From contig CALXSZ010000146.1 in assembly GCA_944391275.1 (NCBI GenBank), forward strand, positions 1 through 12,788: DNA of 12,788 bases, read 5' to 3'. Position numbers and translations under genes: made by a program. The first letter of the stretch is position 1; the number at the start of each line of letters is the position of its first letter. This DNA comes from an uncultured Syntrophomonadaceae bacterium (GTDB lineage Bacteria > Bacillota > Syntrophomonadia > Syntrophomonadales > Syntrophomonadaceae). Below the pieces are notes generated by a model. The model did no database searches. It saw only the letters and a list, made by a program, of their open reading frames with translations, and was not told the origin of the DNA. This document shows positions 1-7,853 of the stretch, in pieces.

Positions 1-492
1 CAATCAACCGGACTTCAAATCTTCAAAGTGAACGGCGTTTTGCCGGACGTCGTGTTTATTTTTGTGGTTTTCTTTGCATTGCTCAATGGGGCGGTGCGCG
101 GAGGAATTTATGGGGTATGCTGCGGTCTATTGGAGGATTTGTACTTAGGCCGCTTCATCGGGATCAATATATTATGTAAAGGATTGATCGGTTACCTGCT
201 GGGAAAAACGTATCGCCAAATTAATCCAGAAAGCCCGTGGATTGGCCCATTGGGCGTTTTGGGCGGAAGTATAATCCATGCCGTATTATTTGGGTTTTTT
301 ATAGCGGTTTTTGATCTTTACACAACGGATGTAGGCGTTATTTTTGAAAGACTTTTTATACAAACGGTCTATCAGACGATGTTAGCAATCCCGTTATACT
401 TGTGGTACTACTATTCACATACGCAAGGATGGCTTAAACCGGCAGAAGAGGAGGATCGCTTGTGGAACAGAATGAACAGGCTAATAAAATAA
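1..492 (+). CDS. mreD: Rod shape-determining protein MreD, 5' end cut by window edge
   Basis: Integral membrane component of the elongasome (MreBCD-RodA-PBP2), which directs lateral cell-wall synthesis. A GTG at 28 could open a 154-residue protein, but the frame stays open back to base 1. The residues encoded there (QSTGLQIFKV, followed by NGVLPD) match the conserved MreD stretch in which a QST motif precedes the Pro-Asp that opens the second membrane segment. I therefore infer that the true start, with the first membrane helix, lies to the left of the window. The visible part is very hydrophobic: membrane segments at about residues 7-30, 45-60, 75-97 and 110-128 counted from the GTG, with the family-typical GAVRGGIYG and GLLEDLYLG loops. 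The C-terminal tail is charged. The end overlaps the next gene by 31 bases, so the two are co-transcribed and probably translationally coupled. Family assignment is by motif and context. Confidence 0.88.
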   Translation, partial: QSTGLQIFKVNGVLPDVVFIFVVFFALLNGAVRGGIYGVCCGLLEDLYLGRFIGINILCKGLIGYLLGKTYRQINPESPWIGPLGVLGGSIIHAVLFGFFIAVFDLYTTDVGVIFERLFIQTVYQTMLAIPLYLWYYYSHTQGWLKPAEEEDRLWNRMNRLIK

Positions 493-2552
493 GAACCTAC
501 CTGTTTGTTATTTTTGGGTTATTAGGTATTTTAATCATCCGTTTAGCCATCGTACAATTGCTGCAAAGCGATCAATATCAAACTCAAGCAAGCGATAATC
601 GGATCCGCTTGCTTCCGATCAAAGGAACACGCGGGGAAATTTATGCGTCCGATGGAACCGTACTGGCCGGAAACGAACTGGTCTATACAGTCAGTTTAAG
701 TCCGAGCGCCATACAGGAGGATCCGGACGCCATTCGCAAATTAGCGGAAATTATGGGAGAATTCTATCCGGAACTTACACAAGAATCTATTCAAGAGTTA
801 TTAGACAGCATGAGCTTACAGGATTATGAGACGGCGGTTATACGAAGAGAGGTTCCGTGGGATTTAGTGGTGCGTTTAGAAGAAAATCGCCAGTATATTC
901 CGGGATTAAATATTGATATTGAATCGTTACGGACATATCCGGAAGGAGAGATTGCCGGGCATGTTTTAGGCTATATTCATTCCATTAGCCAGGAGGAACT
1001 GGATGCGGCGGAGGAAAATGTTTATCAATTGGACAGCTTAATTGGAAAAACCGGCATTGAAAGACAATATGAGGATCTGCTTCGAGGGACGGTCGGCGCG
1101 CGCCGGGTAGAAGTGGATTCGCGCGGGAATTTGGTTCAGGAATTGGTGACATTAGAGCCGCAGCCGGGGAAAAATTTATATTTGACGATTGATCTGAAAT
1201 TACAAACGGTGATGGATGAAACATTGAATCAAGTTCTCAGCCAGCTTCAAGTGGAGCATCCAAAAGCCAAAGTGGCTTCTGCCGTTTTATTAGAGGTGGA
1301 TACCGGGAAAGTTTTAGCGATGAGCAGTAAACCGGATATGTATCCGGATGATTGGAAAGGGAACATCAGTCAGGAAAGGGCGGCCTATTATTTTCCGCAA
1401 GGGGACAGCTATGATCCGATGGATCCGGGAGCGGCAACGAATCGTGCGATTCAAAGCAGCTATCCGCCTGGTTCGACGTTTAAACCCGTAACAGGCATGG
1501 CCGCTTTAGATCTGGGAGTGATGAATGCGGAAACGGATTATGTCAATTGTGCAGGGCGGTATTGGATTGCTCCTTATATTCGCTGCACGGGGTATCATGG
1601 CAACCTCAATTATTATTCGGCGATGGCTGTATCCTGCAACGTCTATTTTCAGGAGGCCGGCCGCCGCGCTGGAGAAGAGGAAATTATCCGAGTGGCTCAA
1701 GAATTTGGACTTGGCGAGCGTACGGGAATTGATTTACCCTATGAAATCCGAGGGCTTCTTCCTACGCCGGAGTGGAAAGAGGAGATTAATTCCATTTTGC
1801 TGGATCAATCCTATGAAGCGCAACGCGAAAGCATTCAGGAAAGATATGCTACGTTACTGGAACAAGCTCAGACGTCGGAAGAAAGAACGCGACTTCAAGA
1901 GGAACGAACGCGCGAACTGGAAGCTTTAGAAACGCAATATCAGATTGATTATAATTTTGATACAAATTGGCAAGATTATGATACGTTTAATGTTTCAATT
2001 GGACAAGGATCCAATAGCTATACCGCCATACAATTAGCCAATTATATTGCAGCCGTGGCCAACGGAGGCGATTTAATGCAACCGTATTTGGTGGAGCGGA
2101 TTGTGTCAAATGATGGTCAGGAAGTCCAGGAAATAACTCCACAACAGATTCGAAAGGTGGATATTGGAGCTTATGCGCTTTCGGAAACGTGCAGAGGAAT
2201 GTTGCAGGTTACCCAAAGAGGGGGAACGGCCTATTCGCTTTTTTATGATTTTCCGGCTCATATTCAGGTGGGAGCGAAAACTGGAACTGCCGAGACGGGG
2301 CGCGCAGGAGATCGGGCGCTGACGGATACGCATGGGGTGTTTGTCGCTTTTGCTCCGTATGACGATCCGCAAGTCGCTTTTGCGGGGATTGTGGAATATG
2401 GCTCCAGCGGGTATTCTTCGGCCGGATTGGTCTGTAAGGCAGTTTTTGAACAATATTTTGGCTTAGAAGATCATTATACTGGAATCATGGAGCGTAGACA
2501 ACAGGAACAAGTCTCCACTCAGCAGAATGGCAATCTTTCCAACGTGGAATAA
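462..2552 (+). CDS. mrdA: Penicillin-binding protein 2 (elongation-specific peptidoglycan transpeptidase)
   Basis: Membrane-anchored class B PBP that cross-links peptidoglycan during elongation. It has 696 residues. One N-terminal membrane helix lies at about residues 12-34, followed by the PBP dimerisation (pedestal) domain at about 50-220 and a transpeptidase domain at about 260-670. The catalytic motifs are all present: SxxK as STFK (Ser338, Lys341), SxN as SCN (391-393) and KTG as KTGTA (606-608). Between SxN and KTG, residues about 438-500 form an extra, strongly charged, probably helical insertion rich in Glu, Arg and Gln; E. coli PBP2 has only a short linker there. The GTG start at 462 is supported by GAGGAGG seven bases upstream and lies inside the end of mreD. 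The mreD-PBP2 order is the standard one for the elongasome operon. The symbol mrdA (pbpA in some genera) is by family and context; class B identity is certain. Confidence 0.95.
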   Translation: MEQNEQANKIRTYLFVIFGLLGILIIRLAIVQLLQSDQYQTQASDNRIRLLPIKGTRGEIYASDGTVLAGNELVYTVSLSPSAIQEDPDAIRKLAEIMGEFYPELTQESIQELLDSMSLQDYETAVIRREVPWDLVVRLEENRQYIPGLNIDIESLRTYPEGEIAGHVLGYIHSISQEELDAAEENVYQLDSLIGKTGIERQYEDLLRGTVGARRVEVDSRGNLVQELVTLEPQPGKNLYLTIDLKLQTVMDETLNQVLSQLQVEHPKAKVASAVLLEVDTGKVLAMSSKPDMYPDDWKGNISQERAAYYFPQGDSYDPMDPGAATNRAIQSSYPPGSTFKPVTGMAALDLGVMNAETDYVNCAGRYWIAPYIRCTGYHGNLNYYSAMAVSCNVYFQEAGRRAGEEEIIRVAQEFGLGERTGIDLPYEIRGLLPTPEWKEEINSILLDQSYEAQRESIQERYATLLEQAQTSEERTRLQEERTRELEALETQYQIDYNFDTNWQDYDTFNVSIGQGSNSYTAIQLANYIAAVANGGDLMQPYLVERIVSNDGQEVQEITPQQIRKVDIGAYALSETCRGMLQVTQRGGTAYSLFYDFPAHIQVGAKTGTAETGRAGDRALTDTHGVFVAFAPYDDPQVAFAGIVEYGSSGYSSAGLVCKAVFEQYFGLEDHYTGIMERRQQEQVSTQQNGNLSNVE

Positions 2553-2607
2553 TTGATCTTGTCGGTTACCAATCAACTAACGGAAGCATCTAGACGAAGG
2601 GGGACTC

Positions 2608-3078
2608 ATGCAGAATCTGCGAGGCAAACATATGAAGATCCGAGAAATAAAAGAAAATAAAAAGCGTTACCTTTCTTTGCTGTTACTAGCCGATGAACAA
2701 GAAAATATGATTGATCGGTACCTGAACCGGGGAACGCTGTACGTATTGGAAGAGGAGAATCGAATAAAGGGCGAATGTCTGGTTACAGACGAGGGCAATG
2801 GAGTGCTTGAAATCAAAAATATAGCGGTTTTTCCAGAATACCAAAGGCAAGGCTATGGAAAAGCATTGGTCGATTTTATCGTTTGGACGTATCGGCCGCA
2901 CTATTCGATCTTACAAGTCGGAACGGGCGACAGTCCGTTAACCGTTCCTTTTTATGAAAAGTGCGGTTTTATTCGTTCTCATAGCCTAAGCCGTTTCTTT
3001 GTGGATTACTATGACCATCCAATTTTTGAATGCGGCGTCCAACTGGTTGACATGGTTTACTTGCAAAGAAGACTGTAA
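2608..3078 (+). CDS. GNAT-family N-acetyltransferase
   Basis: Predicted soluble acetyl-CoA-dependent N-acetyltransferase of 156 residues; the substrate cannot be read from the sequence. The GNAT core is clear: a beta strand and motif A with the acetyl-CoA pyrophosphate-binding loop RQGYGKA (80-86) preceded by IKNIAVFPEYQ, and motif B with FYEKCGF (115-121). The C-terminal strand contains HPIFECGVQLVDMVYL, an ending I have seen in small uncharacterised Bacillota GNATs. The ATG at 2608 has AAGGGGG four bases upstream. An internal ATG at 2632 would remove eight residues and start at MKIREIKENK, closer to where many GNATs begin, but its ribosome binding site is weaker. It lies 55 bases after the PBP2 gene with no terminator in the gap, so it may be read from that transcript. 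It converges on the next gene with only 18 bases between stops. Confidence 0.85.
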   Translation: MQNLRGKHMKIREIKENKKRYLSLLLLADEQENMIDRYLNRGTLYVLEEENRIKGECLVTDEGNGVLEIKNIAVFPEYQRQGYGKALVDFIVWTYRPHYSILQVGTGDSPLTVPFYEKCGFIRSHSLSRFFVDYYDHPIFECGVQLVDMVYLQRRL

Positions 3079-3096
3079 CGTAAATGAACTAATGAA

Positions 3097-4224
3097 TTAG
3101 GGGAATTTATGCGAACGTTTTTTTTGTTTGTTTTGATACATGAGACGATCCACTTGCTGGAGAATCTGGTTAATATTTTTATGGGGGGGTTGGCACAGCA
3201 GAACGCCGGCGCTTACCTGATTAAAAGGACATGGCGCGCCTGGATCCCAAGTCGGACAAGTTTTTAGAACATCAATGATTTCCGGCGAAATGACCCCATA
3301 ATAAAGGGCGATAAACTCATCGCCGCCAAAACGATAAACTTTGCCGCCGTCACGAAGAACGTTCGAACTGATTTCGGCAAAATGTTTTAGATATTGATCT
3401 CCGACGGAATGTCCGTATTGATCGTTAATTTGTTTGAAACGGTCAAGGTCCATAAACAGGATAGAAAAAGTCTGATCGGTTTCTAGTAGAAGATGCAAAT
3501 GCTTTAATAAAGAAGCGCGATTTCCAAGCCCTGTCAGGGGATCATGCAGCGCTGCGTGTTCCAATTGATTCATTTTGATGGCGTCTAAAACGATTTTGTA
3601 AAGGATAAAATAAGATGTGAAGATCGAAAAAAGTGTCAAAATTAGGGCGAAAATTTTAAATAAGGAGGGGTCGTCCAAGAGAAAAATTTGGTTCAAGACC
3701 ATCAGCAATAAAAAATGAAGACAGGCGGTTAAGGCGATATTTTTATTCCAATGCTGGGGTAAAAATTCGGAGTGTGCAAGAATAAAGATATATTTGGGTA
3801 GAATTAGACGGTGAAAGGGGATCAGTGTTGCAATAAAGAGCACGGTGGAACTAACCAGGATATAAACAGCATTACCATCCCCGAACATGCCGGCGAATTG
3901 CAAAGATAGGCTCAAGATTCCTAATGTATATGTCCAACATGTACACATGATTGTAAATAGAACAAAAATATTTTCCTGATAAAGATAAACAAAAGGGATC
4001 AGGTAAATAAAGCCCAAAAAGAAAAATTTTCCATCCCCGTGAAAAGGCAGTTTATAGGACAACGCGAAGAGTGTTGTGCCAAATACAAGCGTGAAAAGAC
4101 CCAACGTTATAAAGGTTCTTGCGGCTGAGAATTTTTTGTTGCAGCAGCAGTGCAAGGCATATATGTTGATAAGAAGCATTTCTAATAACGGCAGAATTTG
4201 CGAGAGCGACATGAAGATATCCAT
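3097..4224 (-). CDS. Membrane-bound GGDEF diguanylate cyclase
   Basis: Predicted to make cyclic di-GMP from two GTP. The 375-residue form (ATG at 4224) has about seven hydrophobic segments in the first 212 residues, a membrane sensor region I cannot assign to a named family, then a GGDEF domain at about 220-370. Visible active-site features are DPLTGLGNR (228-236), MDLDRFKQIND with the metal-binding Asp259, and an intact GGDEF signature at 300-304, so it should be catalytic. The inhibitory I-site RxxD expected just upstream reads RDGG, so product inhibition through that site is probably lost. The end VDRLMYQNK matches the usual (A)DxAMYxAK. The start is uncertain: a TTG at 4233, an ATG at 4224 and an ATG at 4212 are in frame. 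GGAAAG (4226-4231) is too near the second and rather far from the third. No EAL, HD-GYP or PilZ partner is in the window. Confidence 0.9.
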   Translation of the reverse strand: MDIFMSLSQILPLLEMLLINIYALHCCCNKKFSAARTFITLGLFTLVFGTTLFALSYKLPFHGDGKFFFLGFIYLIPFVYLYQENIFVLFTIMCTCWTYTLGILSLSLQFAGMFGDGNAVYILVSSTVLFIATLIPFHRLILPKYIFILAHSEFLPQHWNKNIALTACLHFLLLMVLNQIFLLDDPSLFKIFALILTLFSIFTSYFILYKIVLDAIKMNQLEHAALHDPLTGLGNRASLLKHLHLLLETDQTFSILFMDLDRFKQINDQYGHSVGDQYLKHFAEISSNVLRDGGKVYRFGGDEFIALYYGVISPEIIDVLKTCPTWDPGAPCPFNQVSAGVLLCQPPHKNINQILQQVDRLMYQNKQKKRSHKFP

Positions 4225-4233
4225 TCTTTCCAA

Positions 4234-4528
4234 GTGATCAGGTAAGATGTATTATACCAAATCGATTGGACTTTTGCACGATTTTAAGAACATAATATTG
4301 GTAAAGAGACACAAGGGAGGGCAAACAAAAGGTTTATTTTATGAAAAATATTCCAAAATATGATTGATAGAGGGATCGATAGAGGAAATCGACGAAAAAA
4401 ATTAATGAAGAGCTGGCGTCTCGTTTACATCATCGTTCTATAGGAGCGAAAAGAATAGTCTACGGGAACTGGAGAGTAGAGAGGAAATGTGCAGAGAGAG
4501 GAAAACGAATGATTTTTTGGGGGAGTAG
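4234..4528. other. Divergent intergenic region with no recognised gene
   Basis: Apart from the minus-strand promoter near its left end, this stretch between the diguanylate cyclase gene and the glyQ promoter holds nothing I can assign. It is AT-rich at the left and purine-rich (GA tracts) from about 4460 to 4510. The only plus-strand openings after an ATG are very short (8 codons at 4341, 12 codons at 4405) and lack convincing ribosome binding sites. A small inverted repeat, TCGAT/ATCGA (4376-4380 and 4388-4392), has no T run after it. No riboswitch or tRNA was recognised. Confidence 0.5.
4251..4279 (-). promoter_or_regulatory. Extended -10 promoter for the diguanylate cyclase gene
   Basis: On the minus strand, a perfect TATAAT (4251-4256) is preceded by TGG (4257-4259), giving the extended -10 form TGnTATAAT. 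A weak -35 (GTGCAA, 4274-4279) lies 17 bases upstream. Transcription would start near 4244, leaving a leader of only about 10-30 bases before the candidate start codons. No operator was recognised. Inferred from sequence alone. Confidence 0.6.
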
Positions 4529-4557
4529 TTGACAACAAAGAAAAGGATCGGTAAACT
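4529..4557 (+). promoter_or_regulatory. Sigma-A-type promoter of the glyQS T-box transcript
   Basis: A perfect -35 TTGACA (4529-4534) is separated by exactly 17 bases from a -10 TAAACT (4552-4557, four of six matching TATAAT). Transcription would begin near 4564, just before the 5' strand of T-box Stem I, which gives a leader of about 270 bases to glyQ. Position and quality make this the obvious promoter for glyQ-glyS. Confidence 0.8.
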
Positions 4558-4563
4558 AAATGG

Positions 4564-4797
4564 AAGTGACAATATTATAGGCGATGATACAGAGCGTTTC
4601 ATTCCTAAACGCTTTCAAGAGAGCCGGGAGGGTGGAAACCGGTAAGGGGAGAATGAAACGGGCGCTGTGGAGCTGGCGGAAGGAAAGGTCTCTGAAAGAA
4701 ACTGAGTAAAATCCGCAAAGAATGAAGTAGGACTCCATGTCAAGCAGGGTGGAACCGCGGGGAAATCCCGTCCCTGACTCGAGAGGGGTCTTTTTTT
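4564..4797 (+). promoter_or_regulatory. Glycine T-box riboswitch upstream of glyQS
   Basis: A tRNA-sensing leader: uncharged tRNA-Gly stabilises an antiterminator, charged tRNA lets the terminator form. The T-box proper, AGGGTGGAACCGCGG, is at 4746-4760. Stem I is supported by the 10-bp pairing 4595-4604/4651-4660 and by the apical AGAGAGCCGG...GGTGGAAACCGG region (4618-4642). The likely specifier is GGC (4661-4663), a glycine codon, placed four bases before TGGAGC, as I recall it in the Geobacillus glyQS T-box. Stem II may be GCGGA/TCCGC (4676-4680/4712-4716). The antiterminator pairs CAGGG/CCCTG (4745-4749/4772-4776) and CGGG/CCCG (4758-4761/4767-4770). Its bulge reads UGGA (4750-4753), complementary to a UCCA tRNA 3' end, as expected for bacterial tRNA-Gly with discriminator U. 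The specifier-loop S-turn is not canonical by eye. T-box identity is certain; fine structure is inferred. Confidence 0.95.
4770..4797 (+). terminator. T-box-controlled intrinsic terminator
   Basis: A hairpin followed by seven T (4791-4797). It can fold as GACTC/GGGTC (4776-4780/4786-4790, loop GAGAG) or as GTCCCT/AGGGGT (4770-4775/4784-4789), the second with two wobble pairs. The second form consumes the CCCT needed by the antiterminator, giving the usual mutually exclusive switch. Confidence 0.85.
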
Positions 4798-4833
4798 ATT
4801 TTTGTTTTTCATTACAGAAAGGAGCATTCAAGG

Positions 4834-5751
4834 ATGAATTTTCAGCAAATGATTCTCAACCTCCAACAATATTGGAGCGAACAGGGCTGTATTATTCAGC
4901 AACCATATGATTTGGAAAAAGGAGCGGGGACGATGAACCCGGCGACTTTTTTGCGCGCTTTAGGACCCGAACCTTATCAGGTGGCTTATGTGGAACCTTC
5001 CAGGAGGCCGACCGACGGACGGTATGGGGAAAATCCCAACCGGTTGCAGCATTATTATCAATTCCAGGTAATTTTAAAACCGAATCCGGATCATGTGGTC
5101 GATTTATATATGGAAAGCTTGAAACGATTAGGCATTGAACCGGCGTGTCATGACATCCGTTTAGTAGAAGACAATTGGGAGTCTCCCAGCTTAGGCGCAT
5201 GGGGATTGGGTTGGGAAGTTTGGCTGGACGGCATGGAAATTTCTCAGTTTACCTATTTTCAACAGTGCGGTGGGTTTGATTGTTATCCGGTGTGCGCGGA
5301 GTTAACCTATGGATTGGAACGAATCGCGATGTATCTTCAGAATAAAGAAAACGTTTACGATATTGAGTGGGTGGACGGTATAACCTATGGGGACGTCCAT
5401 CACCAATCCGAAGTGGATTATTCCAAATATAACTTTGAATATTCCGATGTGGAAACCCTAACCAACATGTTCCATTTGTGTGCGGCGGAAGCCGAACGGA
5501 TTGCGGCGGTACACCTTCCGCAGCCGGCTTATGATTATGTGCTGAAGTGTTCGCACCTGTTTAATTTATTAGACGCCCGAGGAGCGATCAGTGTAACGGA
5601 ACGAACCGCCTATTTGGGTAAAGTTCGCGCATTGGCCCGTCTGGTTGCGGGAGAATATTTAGAACAGCGTAAGCAGATGGGGTATCCGCTTCTAAAAGAT
5701 GAAGCCTTACGTCAGCAAATCATGAAACAACAAGAAGAGGAGGAAGCGTAA
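4834..5751 (+). CDS. glyQ: Glycyl-tRNA synthetase alpha subunit
   Basis: Catalytic subunit of the bacterial-type alpha2beta2 glycyl-tRNA synthetase, a class II enzyme that activates glycine with ATP in the cytosol. It has 305 residues, near the family's usual 290-300, and begins with the characteristic NFQQMILNLQQYWSEQGC. Class II motif 2 is in the region AYVEPSRRPTDGRYGENPNR (51-70) with the following QHYYQFQV strand. Motif 3 is ELTYGLERIAMY (156-167), containing the ATP-binding Arg. The family signatures EDNWESPSLGAWGLGWEVW (112-130) and EISQFTYFQQCGG (135-147) are intact. The ATG has AAAGGAG (4818-4824) nine bases upstream. The gene is the first of a two-gene operon under a glycine T-box, and its TAA shares one base with the ATG of glyS. 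There is nothing odd in it. Confidence 0.98.
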   Translation: MNFQQMILNLQQYWSEQGCIIQQPYDLEKGAGTMNPATFLRALGPEPYQVAYVEPSRRPTDGRYGENPNRLQHYYQFQVILKPNPDHVVDLYMESLKRLGIEPACHDIRLVEDNWESPSLGAWGLGWEVWLDGMEISQFTYFQQCGGFDCYPVCAELTYGLERIAMYLQNKENVYDIEWVDGITYGDVHHQSEVDYSKYNFEYSDVETLTNMFHLCAAEAERIAAVHLPQPAYDYVLKCSHLFNLLDARGAISVTERTAYLGKVRALARLVAGEYLEQRKQMGYPLLKDEALRQQIMKQQEEEEA

Positions 5752-7823
5752 TGGCCAAAGATTTATTGCTTGAGATCGGAATGGAGGAAGCTCCCGCCAG
5801 TTATTTATCGGATATTCTTACCGGTTTTCAAAATAAAGTGACGGATCAACTCAATGCTGCTCGAATTGCTTACCAAAAAGTGGAAGTAAAAGGAACTCCG
5901 CGTCGCATGGTCTTAATGATTCGGGATTTAGCCGAAATGCAGGAAGATCGTCTGATTGAAAGTCGCGGACCAAAAAAACAAGCGGCGTTTGATGCGGAAG
6001 GAAACCCCACCAAAGCCGTTTTAGGATTTTCCCGCAGCCAGGGCGTAGCGGTCGAAGATTTGGAGGTTCGGGAAGTTTCAGGCGTTGCCTATATGTTTGC
6101 TGTTAAATCCAGTAAAGGCGAGAAAACGGAAGATTTCATTTCGAACCTGCTTTTAGAAGCGCTTGCATCGGTTAACTTACCCAAATCCATGCGTTGGGGA
6201 TATCACCATATGCGTTTCATCCGCCCCATCCGCTGGATTTTGGCTTTATATGGACAGGAAATTCTTCCTATGAAGATTGAAAATATTGAAAGTTCCAATC
6301 AAACCTACGGGCATCGTTTCTTGGCCCCCGAAGCCATTTCTATCCAGCGCATAGACGATTATGAAAAAGTTTTGCGGGAACATTATGTGATTGTGGACCA
6401 ACAGGAAAGAAAAGAACGCATTTGGGAACAAGTACAACAAGTTGCGGCCGGCGTAGGCGGGCAGGCTCGCCCAGATGAAGATTTATTGGAGCAGCTGTGC
6501 TATTTAGTAGAATATCCGACGGCTTTCTATGGCGAGTTTTCTTCTTCTTATCTGGAAGTGCCAGTCGAAGTATTGACCACCAGCATGATTGAAAATCAAA
6601 AATATTTCCCGGTTTTTGATCCGGATGGAAAACTCATGCCCGGTTTTATCGGCGTACGAAACGGAACGGATTTTCGCTTGGATTTGGTCCGGGAGGGAAA
6701 CCAGCGCGTCATTAAGGCCCGTTTAGAAGACGCTTTATTCTTTTGGAAAGAGGACACTCGGAAAAAGTTAGAAACGTATACGCAGAAATTTCCGGCTGTT
6801 ACGTTCCATGAGAAATTAGGATCCCTACAGGATAAAGTAGAACGATTAAGAAGATTGGCGGTATGGATCGGTGAAAAATTACATCTCAGCGACTCGGAAA
6901 AATCAGATCGGGCCGCATTTCTGTGCAAAGCGGATTTAATGACGTCGATGGTTTATGAATTCCCAGAACTACAGGGGGTGATGGGACGGTATTATGCGCA
7001 GCTCTCCGGCGAGGATTCCGAAGTGGCTGAAGCGATTTTGGAACATTATATGCCGCGTTTTTCCGGGGATGCGCTCCCAAAAACGCCGACGGGGATCGTT
7101 TTGTCCTTGGCGGAGAAAATAGACAATCTCACCGGATGTTTTATAATTGGGGTGAAACCCAGCGGCTCACAGGATCCCTATGCCTTGCGTCGGCAAGCTT
7201 TAGGCATCGTCAATATCATTTTGGAGCGCGGGTTGGATCTGGATCTGAGAGAATGGGTTCGGTTTGCCTACGAGGGCTTTGAAAAGGTTGAAAAAACTCT
7301 AACCGCTGAACAGACCGCCGAAGAAATCGTTGATTTTATTCTTCAGCGTTTGCGTGGCGTTTTATTGGACAAGGGATTTAGGCATGATGTGATTGATGCC
7401 GTCCTGGCATTGCGCTCCGGCGAGGTGGAAGATGACGTGCGCAAGGTCGCGGCGATTACCGATTATCGCACGACGCCGTTCATGGACAATTTCATGACGG
7501 TTTTTAACCGCAGTCATAACCTGAGCAAAAAATGGGAAGGCGGAACGACCGTTAAGATGGAATATTTGACGGATCCAACCGAAATCAAACTCTATACGCA
7601 ATTTATAGCGATTCTTCCTGCGGTGGGGGATTGCATGGAATGTGGCGATTACACGTCGGCGATGGATCATTTGGGAAGACTGCGTTACGCGTTGGATCAA
7701 TTTTTTGATGCGGTGATGGTTATGGATGAGGACGAAAATGTTAGGGGCGCTCGTTTAAGTATGCTTAAAAGTATATCACAAATTATTCGGACCATTGCGG
7801 ATTTTAGCTTGTTGACGGCATAA
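5751..7823 (+). CDS. glyS: Glycyl-tRNA synthetase beta subunit
   Basis: The 690-residue tRNA-binding partner of GlyQ, at the family's usual length. Family marks seen in order are LLLEIGMEEAPASYL (5-19); the B3/4-like N-terminal half; ARLEDALFFWKEDTRKKL (323-340); FHEKLGSLQDKVERL (352-366), opening the HD-like domain; KADLMTSMVYEFPELQGVMG (393-412); and SGSQDPYALRRQALGIV (471-487). The C-terminal 110 residues form the DALR-type anticodon-binding region, ending in the typical LSMLKSISQIIRTIADFS. The start is fixed by the TAATG overlap with glyQ and by GAGGAGG a few bases upstream, so the two subunits are translationally coupled, as expected for a fixed-ratio complex. No intrinsic terminator with a good stem was seen after the gene. 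Confidence 0.98.
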   Translation: MAKDLLLEIGMEEAPASYLSDILTGFQNKVTDQLNAARIAYQKVEVKGTPRRMVLMIRDLAEMQEDRLIESRGPKKQAAFDAEGNPTKAVLGFSRSQGVAVEDLEVREVSGVAYMFAVKSSKGEKTEDFISNLLLEALASVNLPKSMRWGYHHMRFIRPIRWILALYGQEILPMKIENIESSNQTYGHRFLAPEAISIQRIDDYEKVLREHYVIVDQQERKERIWEQVQQVAAGVGGQARPDEDLLEQLCYLVEYPTAFYGEFSSSYLEVPVEVLTTSMIENQKYFPVFDPDGKLMPGFIGVRNGTDFRLDLVREGNQRVIKARLEDALFFWKEDTRKKLETYTQKFPAVTFHEKLGSLQDKVERLRRLAVWIGEKLHLSDSEKSDRAAFLCKADLMTSMVYEFPELQGVMGRYYAQLSGEDSEVAEAILEHYMPRFSGDALPKTPTGIVLSLAEKIDNLTGCFIIGVKPSGSQDPYALRRQALGIVNIILERGLDLDLREWVRFAYEGFEKVEKTLTAEQTAEEIVDFILQRLRGVLLDKGFRHDVIDAVLALRSGEVEDDVRKVAAITDYRTTPFMDNFMTVFNRSHNLSKKWEGGTTVKMEYLTDPTEIKLYTQFIAILPAVGDCMECGDYTSAMDHLGRLRYALDQFFDAVMVMDEDENVRGARLSMLKSISQIIRTIADFSLLTA

Positions 7824-7853
7824 ATTTGAAAAAAGTATTGTGTATTTTTGCAA

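Noticed and set aside
28..30. GTG at 28 as the true start of mreD
   Set aside because: The frame is open to base 1 and the residues before the GTG fit the conserved MreD QST region; no Shine-Dalgarno sequence precedes the GTG.
1525..1929. Long plus-strand frame (134 codons) inside the PBP2 gene
   Set aside because: It is a second-frame shadow of the transpeptidase domain, whose own frame carries all catalytic motifs; the protein is Arg/Lys-rich with no recognisable domain.
3079..3096. Bidirectional terminator between the convergent acetyltransferase and cyclase genes
   Set aside because: The gap is only 18 bases and shows no stem-loop or T run; termination must occur inside one of the genes or not at all.
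4310..4345. AGGGAGGGCAAAC resembling the start of a cyclic di-GMP-I (GEMM) riboswitch near the diguanylate cyclase gene
   Set aside because: The following conserved GACGCAAAGCC part and the second helix are missing, and it is on the opposite strand from the cyclase gene.
7362..7700. Minus-strand frame (112 codons) opposite glyS
   Set aside because: It is antisense to the conserved C-terminal domain of GlyS, with no ribosome binding site or motif.
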